Below are positions 22,802-33,350 of a stretch of 64,000 nucleotides of DNA, in pieces; the stretch's first letter is position 1; each line of letters begins with the position of its first letter. Under the pieces are notes generated by a model. The model did not search any database. It had not been told where the DNA came from and saw only the letters and a program-made list of their open reading frames with translations. A program made the position numbers and the translations under genes. Origin of the DNA: Zizania palustris (lineage: Eukaryota; Streptophyta; Magnoliopsida; Poales; Poaceae). Location of the stretch: positions 70,664,249 through 70,728,248 of the forward strand of contig JAAALK010000285.1 in NCBI GenBank assembly GCA_019279435.1, in the 5' to 3' direction.

Positions 22802-23347
22802 CTAGTGGCTCTCACTCTCTGATTTGTGGAAGACACTCGAATTCTTTTTCTCTTCCTTTCCGTTCTCATCTCTCACACTAGAGCTCTTTTGCAAATGCTC
22901 AGCAAGAATTTGTTGTGGTGTCATAGGTTTGAGTACAAACTTCCTCCCCTTCAAATCTAGAGTGTACTGATTTGTTCTCCCGCAATGCTGAGTATATCGA
23001 TCATATTGCCATGGCCTCCCGAGTAGCATGTGACATACGGACATGGGTGCCACATCACACTCTACCGTGTCAACATATTCACCAATCTTGAAGGGAACAT
23101 TTACTTTGTATCCAATCTTGATGTCACCGGAATCATTCAGCCATTGGACATGATATGGATGAGGATGTCGCAGAAGTTTCAGACCAAGCTTATCAACCAT
23201 CTCACGACTAGCAAGATTATGGCAGCTTCCTCCATCAATGATCATCTTTACTACCTTATCTTGCACTTTGGCTCTTGTCTGAAATAAATTATGCCGCTGG
23301 TCGTTCTCAGCTTCCTTCATCTGAACACTCAATATTGGTGCCACCAC
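22802..23347 (-). pseudogene. Aspartic protease region of element D
   Basis: Retropepsin-like domain that would process the polyprotein. Residues 28-50 read DKVVKMIIDGGSCHNLASRE; the active-site triplet DTG/DSG appears as DGG, which is tolerated in many plant Gypsy proteases. The downstream LGRPWQYDR block is typical. It follows gag after an acidic linker and is separated from it by one stop near 23437 and from RT by a stop at about 22800. Those stops, not a lack of homology, are why I mark it as broken. Confidence 0.85.
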
Positions 23348-23437
23348 AAGAGCAGCACCTTGCTCAAAATCACAGTCGGTATGTTCCTCTTCTTCATGGG
23401 CTTCTTCTTCTATATCTTCCTCTTCACTGGCTGATTC

Positions 23438-24649
23438 TTACTCTCCATTATCAGTTACAATGATCACTCTATTATTTGGACACTCTCTAGCAACATGTCC
23501 ACGACCTCCACACTTGAAACACTGAATCCCACTGCTCTTGGATGTAGAACCCACTGAAGTGGAGGTGGAAGCTGCTGGTTTGGAACTCGTGCTCGGGGCA
23601 GCAGAGTTCTTCCCACTAAAATTACTTTGAGCATTAGAACGTGAGCCTCCAAATGAACCTTTCGCAGCTGACGGTGCAGCAGTAAACTTGGAATTTAACT
23701 TGCTTCCTCCAGACATAGTCCTCGTACCAAAAGGCAAAGACTTACTGCTCTTGGTATCTTGCTGCAGTTGGCGTTCAGCTTTGGTGGCTTGATGTACCAA
23801 ATCAATAAGACGACGGTACGACTGAAACTCAACAATGCGTTGAATATTTCGATGCAACCCAGCCATGAATCGTGCCATAGTTTGTTCTTCATCTTCATAT
23901 ACGTTGGCTCTAATCATAGCCTTCTCCATCTCTTTATAATACTCTTCAATAGAATAACTTCCTTGTTTCAAATTCTGCAGTTTATCGAAAAGATCACGCC
24001 GATAATGCTTCGGCACGAAACGTCGTCTCATTTCACGTTTCATCTTTGCCCATGTGGCAATAGGATGTTCTCCATCTTCTTCACGATCTTGGAGAAGTTG
24101 CTCCCACCAAATCAGAGCATATCCTTCAAACTCTACAGATGCCATAGCCAACTTCTTCTCTTCTGTATAATTATGCAAGCGAAAGATCTTGTCGACCTTC
24201 AACTCCCAAGTGAAATAAGCTTCAGGATCAGATCCTCCATCAAATTTTGGCATGGTAAATTTCAGTTTACCAAGCCTCTCTTCACGATGGCCTCCTCTAC
24301 GATGTTGGCGATCATGATGGGAATGATTATCATCATTTTCAGATTCGGATTCTTCAGTGTCTTGATTTCTTCGATTCCAGTCCCTCCCTCTTCCATGTGC
24401 AGCACTTCGGTTCCTCCGTCCTCTTCTTCCTCCTCTTCCATCACTATCATCACCTTCTTCACCATGGGTGCTTGCTCCATCATGAGGTGGACGACGTCCC
24501 CTAATTTCATTTAGTATGGTTTGAAAATCTTGGGCCAACCGATCTTGTCTCTCTTCTAGACTTTGCTGGAATTCATTAAATTGTGCCATGGTGACACAAT
24601 CATTGACCTCAATGCCGTCACCCATCTTTTGTAAAATTAGTGACAACAA
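23438..24649 (-). CDS. Gag of element D, 403 aa open frame
   Basis: Capsid/nucleocapsid protein of a chromovirus-type Gypsy element. The N-terminus (from MGDGIEVND or the internal MAQFNEF) is followed by a charged Arg/Asp/Glu-rich region. The retrotransposon gag core comes next (about residues 130-280: YFTWELKVDKIFRLHNYTEE, ALIWWEQLL, MRRRFVPKHYRRDL, SIEEYYKEMEKAMIRANV). A Ser-rich stretch and one CCHC zinc knuckle, CFKCGGRGHVAREC (about residue 380), complete it. A stop codon ends it at 23438, but the sequence clearly continues in frame into the acidic linker and protease, so this is probably the front of a once-continuous gag-pol. The similarity is to CRM-clade gags, from memory. Confidence 0.88.
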   Translation of the reverse strand: MLSLILQKMGDGIEVNDCVTMAQFNEFQQSLEERQDRLAQDFQTILNEIRGRRPPHDGASTHGEEGDDSDGRGGRRGRRNRSAAHGRGRDWNRRNQDTEESESENDDNHSHHDRQHRRGGHREERLGKLKFTMPKFDGGSDPEAYFTWELKVDKIFRLHNYTEEKKLAMASVEFEGYALIWWEQLLQDREEDGEHPIATWAKMKREMRRRFVPKHYRRDLFDKLQNLKQGSYSIEEYYKEMEKAMIRANVYEDEEQTMARFMAGLHRNIQRIVEFQSYRRLIDLVHQATKAERQLQQDTKSSKSLPFGTRTMSGGSKLNSKFTAAPSAAKGSFGGSRSNAQSNFSGKNSAAPSTSSKPAASTSTSVGSTSKSSGIQCFKCGGRGHVARECPNNRVIIVTDNGE

Positions 24650-25440
24650 AAGAAAAAGAGTATATGTGGAATAAAAATATATGTGGGATCTCTCAATCTC
24701 ACTTCTCTTACCAACCGAGGCTCAGTGAAGTTCCTGCGGGTTACAGAGAAACAAAATGTGTGGTGGTACCGAGAGCGATGGTTAAGCGAATACAAGACCA
24801 GAGAGTACCGATTACGATGGCTTTTATGTGGAGCTTGGTGGGGGATTATAAACAAGGAATGCAATCTGAATTCTAGTTGTTGTAAAGTTAAGTAACAATC
24901 CAAACTAGAGGTTCCCTGCTTAGTGCTGATCTCAAAATGCTAAAGATGTAAATGGATCACACACACGTGCAAAGAAAATCTCAGATTGATGCAAACAAGG
25001 AGTATGATTGGGATGCAAGTGTTGCAATCAAACCCAACCAAAATTTTTGTACCAACAAAAGATAGCGATCTGGTTGCACAACTTGAAACACAAACTTTCA
25101 GCAACTGTGCTCTCAAACGAACTGATCTTTAAACTTTTCTTTCACAATTTTTTTTCTCAACTTTCCCCTTTTTTTGAGCTTTTCTTTCTTTTACCTTTTT
25201 TTATAGAACTGAACACAATGACTAGATATATAAGAGGCTCAAAGGACACACGACGGAAAATGATCAGCAACTAAAACAAAGACTCTAATGGACTGAAAAT
25301 TAACTGAACTCACTAAAATAACAGATTGAAACAAAGGGCTAAACAATATATATGTATATATTTTTTTTGGCTTTTGGTGGATAGGACGAAACAAAATATA
25401 TGTAGCTAAGGGTAAAGAATCCTACAATGGAAACTGATCA
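24650..25440 (-). other. 5' leader of element D
   Basis: About 0.8 kb between the primer site and gag. It is AT-rich with a poly-pyrimidine-like T/C tract near 25140-25200. I see no coding sequence. Confidence 0.6.
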
Positions 25441-25452
25441 GCTCTGATACCA
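25441..25452 (-). promoter_or_regulatory. Primer-binding site of element D
   Basis: TGGTATCAGAGC on the minus strand, 2 nt from the 5' LTR edge at 25455. Confidence 0.9.
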
Positions 25453-25454
25453 GA

Positions 25455-26595
25455 TGATGCGTCACGGGGTCCCGATCTTCACGACGTAGGATCGATCTTC
25501 AGATAACTAGCTGTAGAATAGCCGGATAACTTGCTGCAAGCAGCGATAACTAGTGCAACCTGGCAAATAAAACTCGAAGCCAACCACCGTCTTTAACCGG
25601 CAACCTGAATCGAGGATTCGCCCAACCACACTCTCAAAGAACCAACCAACACAGCCTACAATCAATCAAGGAGGACCTTGAAGGGAGTAGGAGCACCAAT
25701 TGGGAGTGGATGAAGCCGCCGCTTCTGTAATCCCGCGAAGGAAATCACAAGAGCAAAGGAAGGTAGAGATCTCTCTCTAAATTTGTTAGCACGCAGCTGA
25801 ACAAGGGGTTCTGTATTCAATAATCAAAAGTGCCGATTACAATGGTGCTAGGGGGTATTTATACAAGGAGTAGACCTTGAAGATAGGTGCGAACACGAAA
25901 CGAAAATACTAGGCGAACTATGTGAAAACGAATCAGCTTCTGGAGAGTTTCCGCGTGGTTGTTGGTCTTCTGAGCGGTCTTCGGTATTTCAGCAATAACT
26001 CCTCCTTGGAAGCTTCAATTCATGAACGGTTGGATCCCTTGGAAAGGTGACTTGATAAGGTTTCACACCATGTAGAATATGCACCATGGAACTCTGTAGA
26101 ATGATACAGTTTTAATACGAGAACATTGACTTCATGCAGACTGTTGACCTTCAGACCAGCAAGCACTAAAACTGGTCGGACGCCTTCATGCAAACTTCAA
26201 ACTGGTCGGGGTTAGATCCATTGGAAACTATACTTCAAGAGTTTTCCAACAAGTGCTCATTTGCCTTCATAGCTTTTTGAAATCAAAAGTTATGATTATT
26301 TCTTTGAGACGATCCTGCAGGACTGGTTTGGTTCGAGCATGATTATTCTATGTGTCCATTTCCTTGTGAGTTCTTGTCATCCTTCTTGGTAAACCTGAGC
26401 ATTAGCAATGTACATGACTTAGGTAGTATATAACTCTAATTAATAGTAAAATGAATTTCACAAAGTAGCGCGTGCACCTCTTGTTGAAGCTTCTTAGCTC
26501 GACTGCGTGTAATTGGTCCATCAAAAACATGTATTGGAGTCGCTGTGGTCGAAGTGGTCGGTGTAGAGGTTGGAGTGGTCGGCGTGGTCATATCA
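25455..26595 (-). repeat. 5' LTR of element D
   Basis: 1141 bp, TGATGCGTC...CATATCA, followed by target duplication GAGCC at 26596-26600. It is the partner of 14990-16129. Confidence 0.95.
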
Positions 26596-26600
26596 GAGCC

Positions 26601-27226
26601 CCTTCACTGAAGGTTTCCAGAGCAAGGAAGCTAGTTTTGGAGGCTGCCAGAGCACCCTTCGGTGAATCTCTGCTTCGTCCGTTTGTGCCAGATTTTTTAC
26701 ACTATTGTTAGTCCGGTTAAGTCCCGTGTAACGGAGCTACTTTGCATCGGAGTCGCTTCGCGCCAGGGTCATGCTGCACCGCATCGGACCTCATCGCGCC
26801 AGTGCTCTGCGTTGGATTTTGTCGTGTCAAGATGCTTCGTACCGAACCCTGTCGTTCGGAGGCGATTTTGCTTCACGATCTGTTCGGAGCCTGTCTTCGG
26901 CCAGATCGATCCGAACGCTAAAGGCTATCTTCGGCGCACCCTTCGCACGAAACGTCAAAGGCCTCCCTTTGGTGACACTTCGCACGGTATACTTTGCATC
27001 AATCTGGCTCTATTTGGCCGATTGGTTTATTGTATCTATATATTTCGGCTAATTGGATTATTTCTATGTGATCTGATTACCTGGTGACTCCAGCCCCCTT
27101 GCCACTTTTAAGGTTAGTCGGAACACGGCATCAGTGTTGTGTCACGCTTAGGCTCATACCTAAATATCCACATGCTTTTGGATCGTTGAACTGACCCAAG
27201 TGCGGGGGCACGTTTTCGTGTCAACA
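26601..27226 (+). repeat. 3' LTR of element F, right part
   Basis: Resumes after D and ends ...CGTGTCAACA at 27226, the inverted counterpart of the LTR start TGTTGA. Joined to 14284-14989 it gives an LTR of about 1.33 kb. Confidence 0.75.
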
Positions 27227-28259
27227 AAACCCTAAGGGTTTGTTGGTCTTTTCTTATTTTGTGGACTGACTATTTAAAGCACCCTAGCCAGTTAGTGTAA
27301 GGGCAACTCATTCAATTGAAAAATCTGAGATTATAATTTTTTCCTTTCTCGTACCTCTAGCCGCCGGTTATCTATTTCTGCATGTAGCCATCTATTTTCT
27401 CCATCGATCCACGTGAGCTTGAGTGCATGCGAGAAAATTTCTTCCCTATATTCTATTCCTTGTTGTCTTATCTACCAGCCAGCCAAGGAGAGAGTCATTG
27501 CCTCAATTTTCGTGAAATGCGTGGAAGCCCTATGCATTTTCTCTAGCGCACATGGGCTTGACGGGAGCAACGACATAAGCGACCGGTTCCTTAGGGCTAA
27601 GCCTCTATGGGAGGAACCCACCGTAACGGCAACGGTGTGAGACCAGTGCTCGGTTCGAGGAAGCATGGTAGTGTCATGCTTCTTTATCCGGTAATTTGTG
27701 CCTTTGATTTTTTGCTTATTCATCTAGTGCATGAACTAGTATTGTACTGCTATTTTGTTTTCGTTCTATTTTCTGTTGAGCACCGGGTAAGGACACAAAC
27801 CAGCTATCAAGGTACTACTTGTACTGTATCTTCTCTGGGAAGCATGCACATGAACTAATTCATTTGTTTTTCTGCAATTTACCTATTATCTTTTTGATGA
27901 TATGCTTGTTATTCATTTTGATGCATCTGTGAGTGGTGGTCGTTTAGTCTGTTTGATTTTGTGATAAAATATCTGTGAAATCTGTATGATCTAGATGAAA
28001 TGAATATGAACTGTTGATCTGTCAATCTGATCAGTTAGTAGATTTTATCTACTTTTAAGCACTGTGTTGGTGTCATTTCACTTAGGACATCGGTTGCTTT
28101 TTAGGCTAGATTATTTTTAGTGCTTATGATCTCTCGATCTATCGCTTCACATCACATATGATAGGAGAGTGATAATACTAGTTTTATCTATGCTTTCCGT
28201 TGTGTGAAATTTTAACTGCGCCCATTCACCTCTCTCTGGCAATTACTCTCGATCCTACA
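27227..28259 (+). repeat. Old LTR-like sequence N
   Basis: The right end (GCGCCCATTCACC...CTCGATCCTACA at 28259) resembles the 3' ends of the Copia LTRs in this window (CTCCCATTCACCCCCCTC...GTCCAACA), so this looks like a diverged Copia LTR on the plus strand. The left limit is not clear; TGTTGGTC at 27241 is one candidate. No target duplication and no primer site follow it. No gene is seen. Confidence 0.45.
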
Positions 28260-28730
28260 CAAAGCATTTTCGTACAAGCCACAAGTTTGGTGGTATGGAC
28301 TAACCTGGCCTAAACGAGCGGAGGGTTAGAAGAGTCAAGAAGAAAGGACGCCTTGTTTCCTTTTTATTGACTAGACGCGATAGCACAATAGGGGGCTCAC
28401 GTTTCCATTGCTTTGAAACATCGGCGAAACCTAGCGTGGTTGTCTTGTTGAGATGATTTATATCAAGGGTTTTAGTAGGATTTTGGCAATTGCAAGCTAA
28501 TTTCTTGCCTTGTGGGTAAATTTGTACACCTCTGATAATAGTATAATCTTTTTAAAAAGTTATGCCTACGGTTATGGGCAAGTCAAGTGATGTTTTCCGT
28601 AGTTAGTTTAATAATCTGAATGTGAATGGTTACTAGTTTTGTAAGGACTGTTGTGCGAGTGACCACATGTGTGCTACTCGAGTTAGTGTCTGGTATTTAC
28701 ATCATTTAATTACTTTCTATTAATTAAACT
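28260..28730. other. Unassigned intergenic sequence
   Basis: No coding or clear repeat structure. The words GTAAGGACTGTTGTGCGAG (28637-28655) are shared exactly with the LTR of E2 (about 62336-62354), so a diverged piece of an E-type LTR may be present. Confidence 0.4.
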
Positions 28731-28796
28731 TGTAGGAATGAAACATGCAACTAGAGGGGGGTGAATAGACGCCTGAACAAATTCATTCAAACATAT

Positions 28797-30827
28797 TGAG
28801 AAACCAAGGGTTGGTTTCGGAGTCTGTGATGAGTGATTGACAGAGTTTACCCTCTGTTTCGAAGGGGTCCCTCCGAAGGTGTTTGGAGGCTGTTTCACCG
28901 AAGGGTTCGGTGGGTCTGGTTGCTGCAGCTGTTGCAGCGGAGTGTGCCTGTCGGAGAGGTCCGACGGTACACGATGATTGGCTGTACCGAAGGTCTCGGT
29001 ATTTTGGGTGGTACACCGGAGTGTGTGCCGAAGGTTGCTTACCCGGAGAGGTCTCCGGGGTACTGGATACACTTGTCTGCTTGTCTGTGGTGCGCAGGGG
29101 ACTTCGGAGGCGACGGACGGTTCGTAGCAAGTGAACCTGGGTCAAGCGGGAGGCTTGATGCCAGGGGAGCAGGGAGCTCCGTCACGGAGGCTGCGAAGGG
29201 GTCAAGGTCGGACCTCGGGTCGAGATGCACCAGGAGAAGGCAGTAAGTGCGGAGTGTGACTCCGGTTGAAGGTACTCTGAGACGAAGTCCTCGGAGGTGA
29301 GGCACTTCGAAGGGTACTCCGAATGGAGTGACTTCGGAGTTTGTTTGATCAAGTCCTCAACAGAGGCAAGGCGTTCGAAGTGTGCTCCAGAGGGAGACAC
29401 TCGAAGGTATACCCGACGAAGGTCTCAGAAGTCAAGGTGCATCGAAGGCATGGTCCGGGTGAGGCTCGTCGAGGAGTGTGCTCGGGGAGAGACACTACGA
29501 CGAAGTGCTCATGGAATGCTTCATGCGGAGGCCTTGGACAAAGGAGGGACTTCGAAGGGTGGTACTCCGAAGGTGGGGCTTCGGAGTGAAGCAGGCTTCG
29601 GAGCAAGGCTAGCTCCGGAGTGAGGATGACTTGAGGTACGTCGGCCGGCATGGCTTCGGTACACGGACTGACGGAGTTCGAGCTGGGAGAAGCTGCAAAG
29701 CCGTGGTGGTCCACTCCGAAGGTGTTGGTGCGAAGGCCCAAGTGCTTTGACGGCTTCAGCTCAAAACCGTCACTGTATCGAAGGTTGACTTCGGTGAAGT
29801 GAAGGCCGTCAGGCTCAGGGCTTCTCACTGAAGCTACCGCACCCCTCGCGTGCAAAGGGGGGCTTCAGAAGGGTCCAAGACTATAAAGGCTGACAGTGTC
29901 TGCTCTGCAAAAAGCTGACGCTGTCCCCTCTGCAAAGCTGACAAGAGAAGCCTCCAAATAAAGCAGACTACCTTTTGTACCCCTCTGTTCTGATGAGACA
30001 AAACCAATGTAAACCCTAGTGGTAAAGTAGTCAATTCACATGGATGAATAGTGGCTATAAATAGTGGGGGCTAGGTAGGTCACACTTAACACTTTTGAGC
30101 ATTCATTGTAGAACTCTTGTGCTAGCCACCACACTCTGTATTCATCCTGTGAGTTCAATTTTTGTGTTCCTTGTTCAAGCATTGAAGTCTTGATTCTGTG
30201 TTCATTTTCTGCTTGAGCTTGCTTGCATACCTCGCTGCATGCCTCGATCTCTTGTGTGTCACTTCGATTGACTAGAGGTAGTACATTGAAGCATGTTTGA
30301 GCGAAGTGTGTTTTTGAGCGAAGTGTGTTTTTCAGTGTGTGTTCGCTCTGTGTAAACTGGAGGCTAGACCTCGCTGATTACTAGCGAAGCACTGATCGAA
30401 CCCCAGTTTTCTTCACGTGTCGAAGCCCTTAGCGAAGTCTGTTTTGTGTGCGTTTTGACCTTCGAAGTACGAAGCCCAGCACCAGTTGTTGTCGCTAAGT
30501 ATTTGGTCGAAGTCCTCAGAGGCTAGTCCGCTCTTGCGAAGGGTGAAGTGCGAAGCCAGCTCAAAGCACCCTGTGTGCGGAGCCTGCACTGACTTAGCAG
30601 AGCTTATTTTTCGGGGTTGTAGGTGGAGCGAAGTCTTCTTGGCTTCGAACTTGTACTCCTTGCGAAGCCTGCATTCGGAGCCGTCAAAATACCTCTGAAA
30701 CTGAACTTCGAAGGGTGTGTTCGAAACCTGTTCCGCAGAAGACAGATTTAAAACAGAAGGCTATTCTTAGTCTAAAATTTTAAAAGCTCCCATTCACCCC
30801 CCTCTGGTCGCCGTTTCCGGTCCAACA
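28797..30827 (+). repeat. 5' LTR of element H
   Basis: 2031 bp, TGAGAAACCAAGGG...GGTCCAACA. It is full-length and directly comparable with C (7166-9131) and A (2036-4051). GGCTATAAATAG at about 30052-30063 is a good TATA-box candidate for the LTR promoter; the same block occurs in the other copies. Confidence 0.92.
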
Positions 30828-30829
30828 AT

Positions 30830-30841
30830 TGGTATCGGAGC
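30830..30841 (+). promoter_or_regulatory. Primer-binding site of element H
   Basis: TGGTATCGGAGC, one mismatch from the usual TGGTATCAGAGC complementary to initiator methionine tRNA, 2 nt after the LTR. Confidence 0.85.
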
Positions 30842-30891
30842 AGGTTAAGATCACCAGTTGACCTTAACCAGTTTTGTGATCTATTGGCGAC

Positions 30892-32535
30892 ATGGACAGA
30901 GTTAGTAAAATTCCTCTGTTCGATGGGACTGATTTTGCATACTGGAAGGTGCGCATGGAGGCTTACTTGCTAAGCCAAGGAAATGCAATTTGGGAGATTG
31001 TGGACCCTCAATACTCCATCCCTAAAACTCGCACCTCTCAAACAGAAAAGGATCAGTATAATGCCAACTCCAAGGCAAGAAATATATTGTTCATTGGTTT
31101 GAGTAGAAGTGAGTTTGATAGGGTGCAGCACCTTAGGACAGCTAGGGAAATTTGGACCACTCTCACTATTTTTCATGAGGGCTCTACACAGATTAAGGTC
31201 AGGCGCCAAAGCACATACAATCAACAGTATCAGCTGTTTGTGCAGGCACCTGGTGAATCTATAGATGCCATGTTTTCTCACTTTGATGCAATAGTGAGTA
31301 ACTTGCGGTCCAACGGGACGCTTGCTTACAATGATCATGATAGGGCTATCAAGCTTCTCTATGCTCTTGATCGTAGCATATGGGAAGTGAAGATATCCAG
31401 CATTGAGGAGTCCGCAGGTTATGACACATTGACCTGTGATGAGCTCTTCAGCAAGCTGAAGTCCACTGAGATTGCCAAGGCATCTCTTGTAGTGCACAGA
31501 AACTCTTTGCCACAGCCATTGGAATTAGTTTCTAGCACTAGCCGTGGCACCACTGCAGAACCAAGCACATTTGGCACTTGTGTTCTTGCAGATGGTTTCG
31601 CTTTGTCCTCCCTAGTCTCCGTCACTAAGGAGCAGGTGGATACTCGGGATAATGATGAGCTTGCTCTCATTGCCAGAAGGTTCACCCGTTTTCACCATGA
31701 GAGACGGGATCAGAGGAGAAGTGGTTTTAGTGGTTGCTTTGAATGTGGCGACACTTCTCATATCAAGGCCAATTGCCCTAAACTCAAGAAGAGAGATGAG
31801 AGTGAGCGCCCCAAATACCACAAGAAGGAGAGAAAACCCTTTGTGAAGGGCAAGCGCGGCAAGGTGGCTAAAAGAGTAGCCAAAGCCGCTTCTAGAGCAT
31901 TTGTTGCTGCTCTCAGCGACATCGACACTTCCTCAACTGAGGAGTCGAGCTCTGAGGAGGAGTCTCCAAGGAAGGAGGAGAAGAAGGATAAGAAGGGACG
32001 AGATTTCATCGGCCTTTGCTTCATGGCCGACAGTGATCACAGCGGCGATGAGCTTGACTCATCTGAGGTACCTCTATCCTATGACCAACTTTCAATAAAA
32101 CTAGATGAGCTGAATGAAGTAGTTCTTGGTCAAGATAGATTACTTGTGCAAGCCGCTAGAGAAAGAAAAGACCTTAGACTTAGGCTAGAATCTGTTTCTA
32201 CTGAATATGCCATGCTTAAGTCTAAAGTAAATGATGCTGATTGTGAATCTTGTTCTGTTGTCATGGGTGAGCTTGCTCAGTTGCATTCTGTACATGCTCA
32301 AACTCTATCTGAGTTTGAGACTGCACAAAAGCAGCTTTTGGTGGTTGATTCTAGACCTCATGATATAATTGAATGCATGAACTGTTCTTTATTACGTGAG
32401 AGCATTAATTTACGTGATAAGCATGTTCATGATTTAGAGGCTACATTGGAGAGGGCCGGTAGTTCTAAGGATGTGCAGCCTGTGTGTGACACTTGCATAA
32501 CCCTTAAGGACCAGCTAGGCACTATTAGAGAGTGA
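30892..32535 (+). CDS. Copia gag of element H, 547 aa open frame
   Basis: The best-preserved gag of the A family. It starts MDRVSKIPLFDGTDFAYWKV about 50 nt after the primer site. The UBN2 gag core spans about residues 10-250 (SLPQPLELVSST marks its end), and zinc knuckle CFECGDTSHIKANC is at about residues 283-296. A basic Lys/Arg patch and an acidic Ser/Glu segment follow (STEESSSEEESPRKEEKKDK), then a long coiled coil. A TGA at 32533-32535 ends the frame where element A has a CGA sense codon, so the natural polyprotein continued into the next segment. It would form the particle shell if expressed. Confidence 0.88.
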   Translation: MDRVSKIPLFDGTDFAYWKVRMEAYLLSQGNAIWEIVDPQYSIPKTRTSQTEKDQYNANSKARNILFIGLSRSEFDRVQHLRTAREIWTTLTIFHEGSTQIKVRRQSTYNQQYQLFVQAPGESIDAMFSHFDAIVSNLRSNGTLAYNDHDRAIKLLYALDRSIWEVKISSIEESAGYDTLTCDELFSKLKSTEIAKASLVVHRNSLPQPLELVSSTSRGTTAEPSTFGTCVLADGFALSSLVSVTKEQVDTRDNDELALIARRFTRFHHERRDQRRSGFSGCFECGDTSHIKANCPKLKKRDESERPKYHKKERKPFVKGKRGKVAKRVAKAASRAFVAALSDIDTSSTEESSSEEESPRKEEKKDKKGRDFIGLCFMADSDHSGDELDSSEVPLSYDQLSIKLDELNEVVLGQDRLLVQAARERKDLRLRLESVSTEYAMLKSKVNDADCESCSVVMGELAQLHSVHAQTLSEFETAQKQLLVVDSRPHDIIECMNCSLLRESINLRDKHVHDLEATLERAGSSKDVQPVCDTCITLKDQLGTIRE

Positions 32536-32547
32536 GCTGAAAACCTT

Positions 32548-33350
32548 ATGACTAAAAATGAGTACCTTCTTTCTGTGGTTAACAAATGCACTGAGGGGAA
32601 GGGTAGGATGCATTTGCTCTTGGCCAAGACCAAGATGTGTGCTGACAGAGCAGGGTTAGCTCTAGGTTTGGGTTTTGAGAGGACTCCTTTAGATAGTGAA
32701 AACAAAACTGTTTTTACCTCTCCCACTACCCTAGAGAAAGAGAGAGCTCTGTTAAACACTCCATCAGCCAAAAAGCCTACCCGGAATTCAAAGAAAACCA
32801 CTCCTCCTGCCAAGAAATCCCTCCCAAGAAAACCACTCAGCAGAAGCCCAAGGAGCCTGTGAGAGTTGCTCCTATGACCCATGAGAGTGCCCCTAGGAGA
32901 GTTTTTCCTTGTTCCTATTGTCAGCGGGCCGGTCATTTGGTTGGGTTCTGTTTCCGTCGCATCAAGGATGAGCGACGCTCTCAGGCGATGAGGTTCCAGA
33001 ACATGCATTACCCATCCTTAGTTATGCTTAAGTCTGAGTTTTACTCACGTCCTGTTTTCAAGGCTCCTCGTACTTCTCAGAGAGGTTTTGCTCCTCGAGG
33101 TGTTCGCCATGTTTCATATGGTGGTAGACCGCGAGCGAGTAGCTTTGTACCTCATCAGAGTAGGAGACCTCGTCATGTTGTTAGATCACAGCATGTAGGT
33201 AGACCTCGCACTTTGCATCATTCTGATTATCCTGTGCGTAGACAGTCTACTTTTACTGTGTCTACTAGTCGTATCACTCAGTGTTGGATGCCTCGTCATA
33301 TTTTCATTCACCCCAGCACTGAGCGATCGAGATTCTCTTATCATGTGTAG
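32548..33350 (+). pseudogene. Gag C-terminal part of element H, broken
   Basis: Continuation of gag beyond the TGA stop. It begins NEYLLSVVNKCTEGKGRMHL, followed by a Lys/Pro-rich stretch, then a frameshift near 32860. A second zinc-knuckle-like motif, CSYCQRAGHLVGFCFRR (about 32911-32960), precedes an Arg/His/Ser-rich tail. A TAG at 33348-33350 sits just before the protease segment. Two knuckles and a long linker are characteristic of the larger gag of this Copia lineage. Confidence 0.82.

Larger units (their letters stand above)
14985..26600 (-). mobile_element. Gypsy element D (CRM-like), two LTRs and target duplication
   Basis: A complete insertion on the minus strand: 14990-26595, bounded by direct repeats GAGCC (14985-14989 and 26596-26600). 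The LTRs are 14990-16129 and 25455-26595 (about 1140 bp each). Between them are a primer site, leader, gag, protease, RT, integrase and polypurine tract. The middle of pol is replaced by element E1 plus a deletion. Gag is of the type found in chromoviruses of the CRM clade, and pol ends inside the 3' LTR, which is reported for that clade; the clade assignment is inference. By my hand count the LTRs differ at about 27 sites (about 2.4%). Confidence 0.95.
11382..27226 (+). mobile_element. Gypsy element F (Tat-like), interrupted by element D
   Basis: A decayed Ty3/Gypsy element on the plus strand: gag/protease fragment (about 11558-11851), RNase H domains (11852-12770), integrase (13342-14230), polypurine tract, and a 3' LTR split by D into 14284-14989 and 26601-27226. 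The 5' part is missing, apparently cut by insertion of B. A second, cellular-type RNase H after the normal one is known from the Tat lineage, which is why I call it Tat-like. The left limit is uncertain; 11382-11557 shows no clear domain. Confidence 0.8.

Noticed and set aside
23759..24514. 251-codon plus-strand open frame opposite element D gag
   Set aside because: Exact antisense shadow of a clear gag with zinc knuckle; hydrophobic repetitive content and no domain.
27227..27235. Telomere-like AAACCCTAA motif
   Set aside because: Single copy next to an LTR end; not a telomeric or interstitial telomere array.
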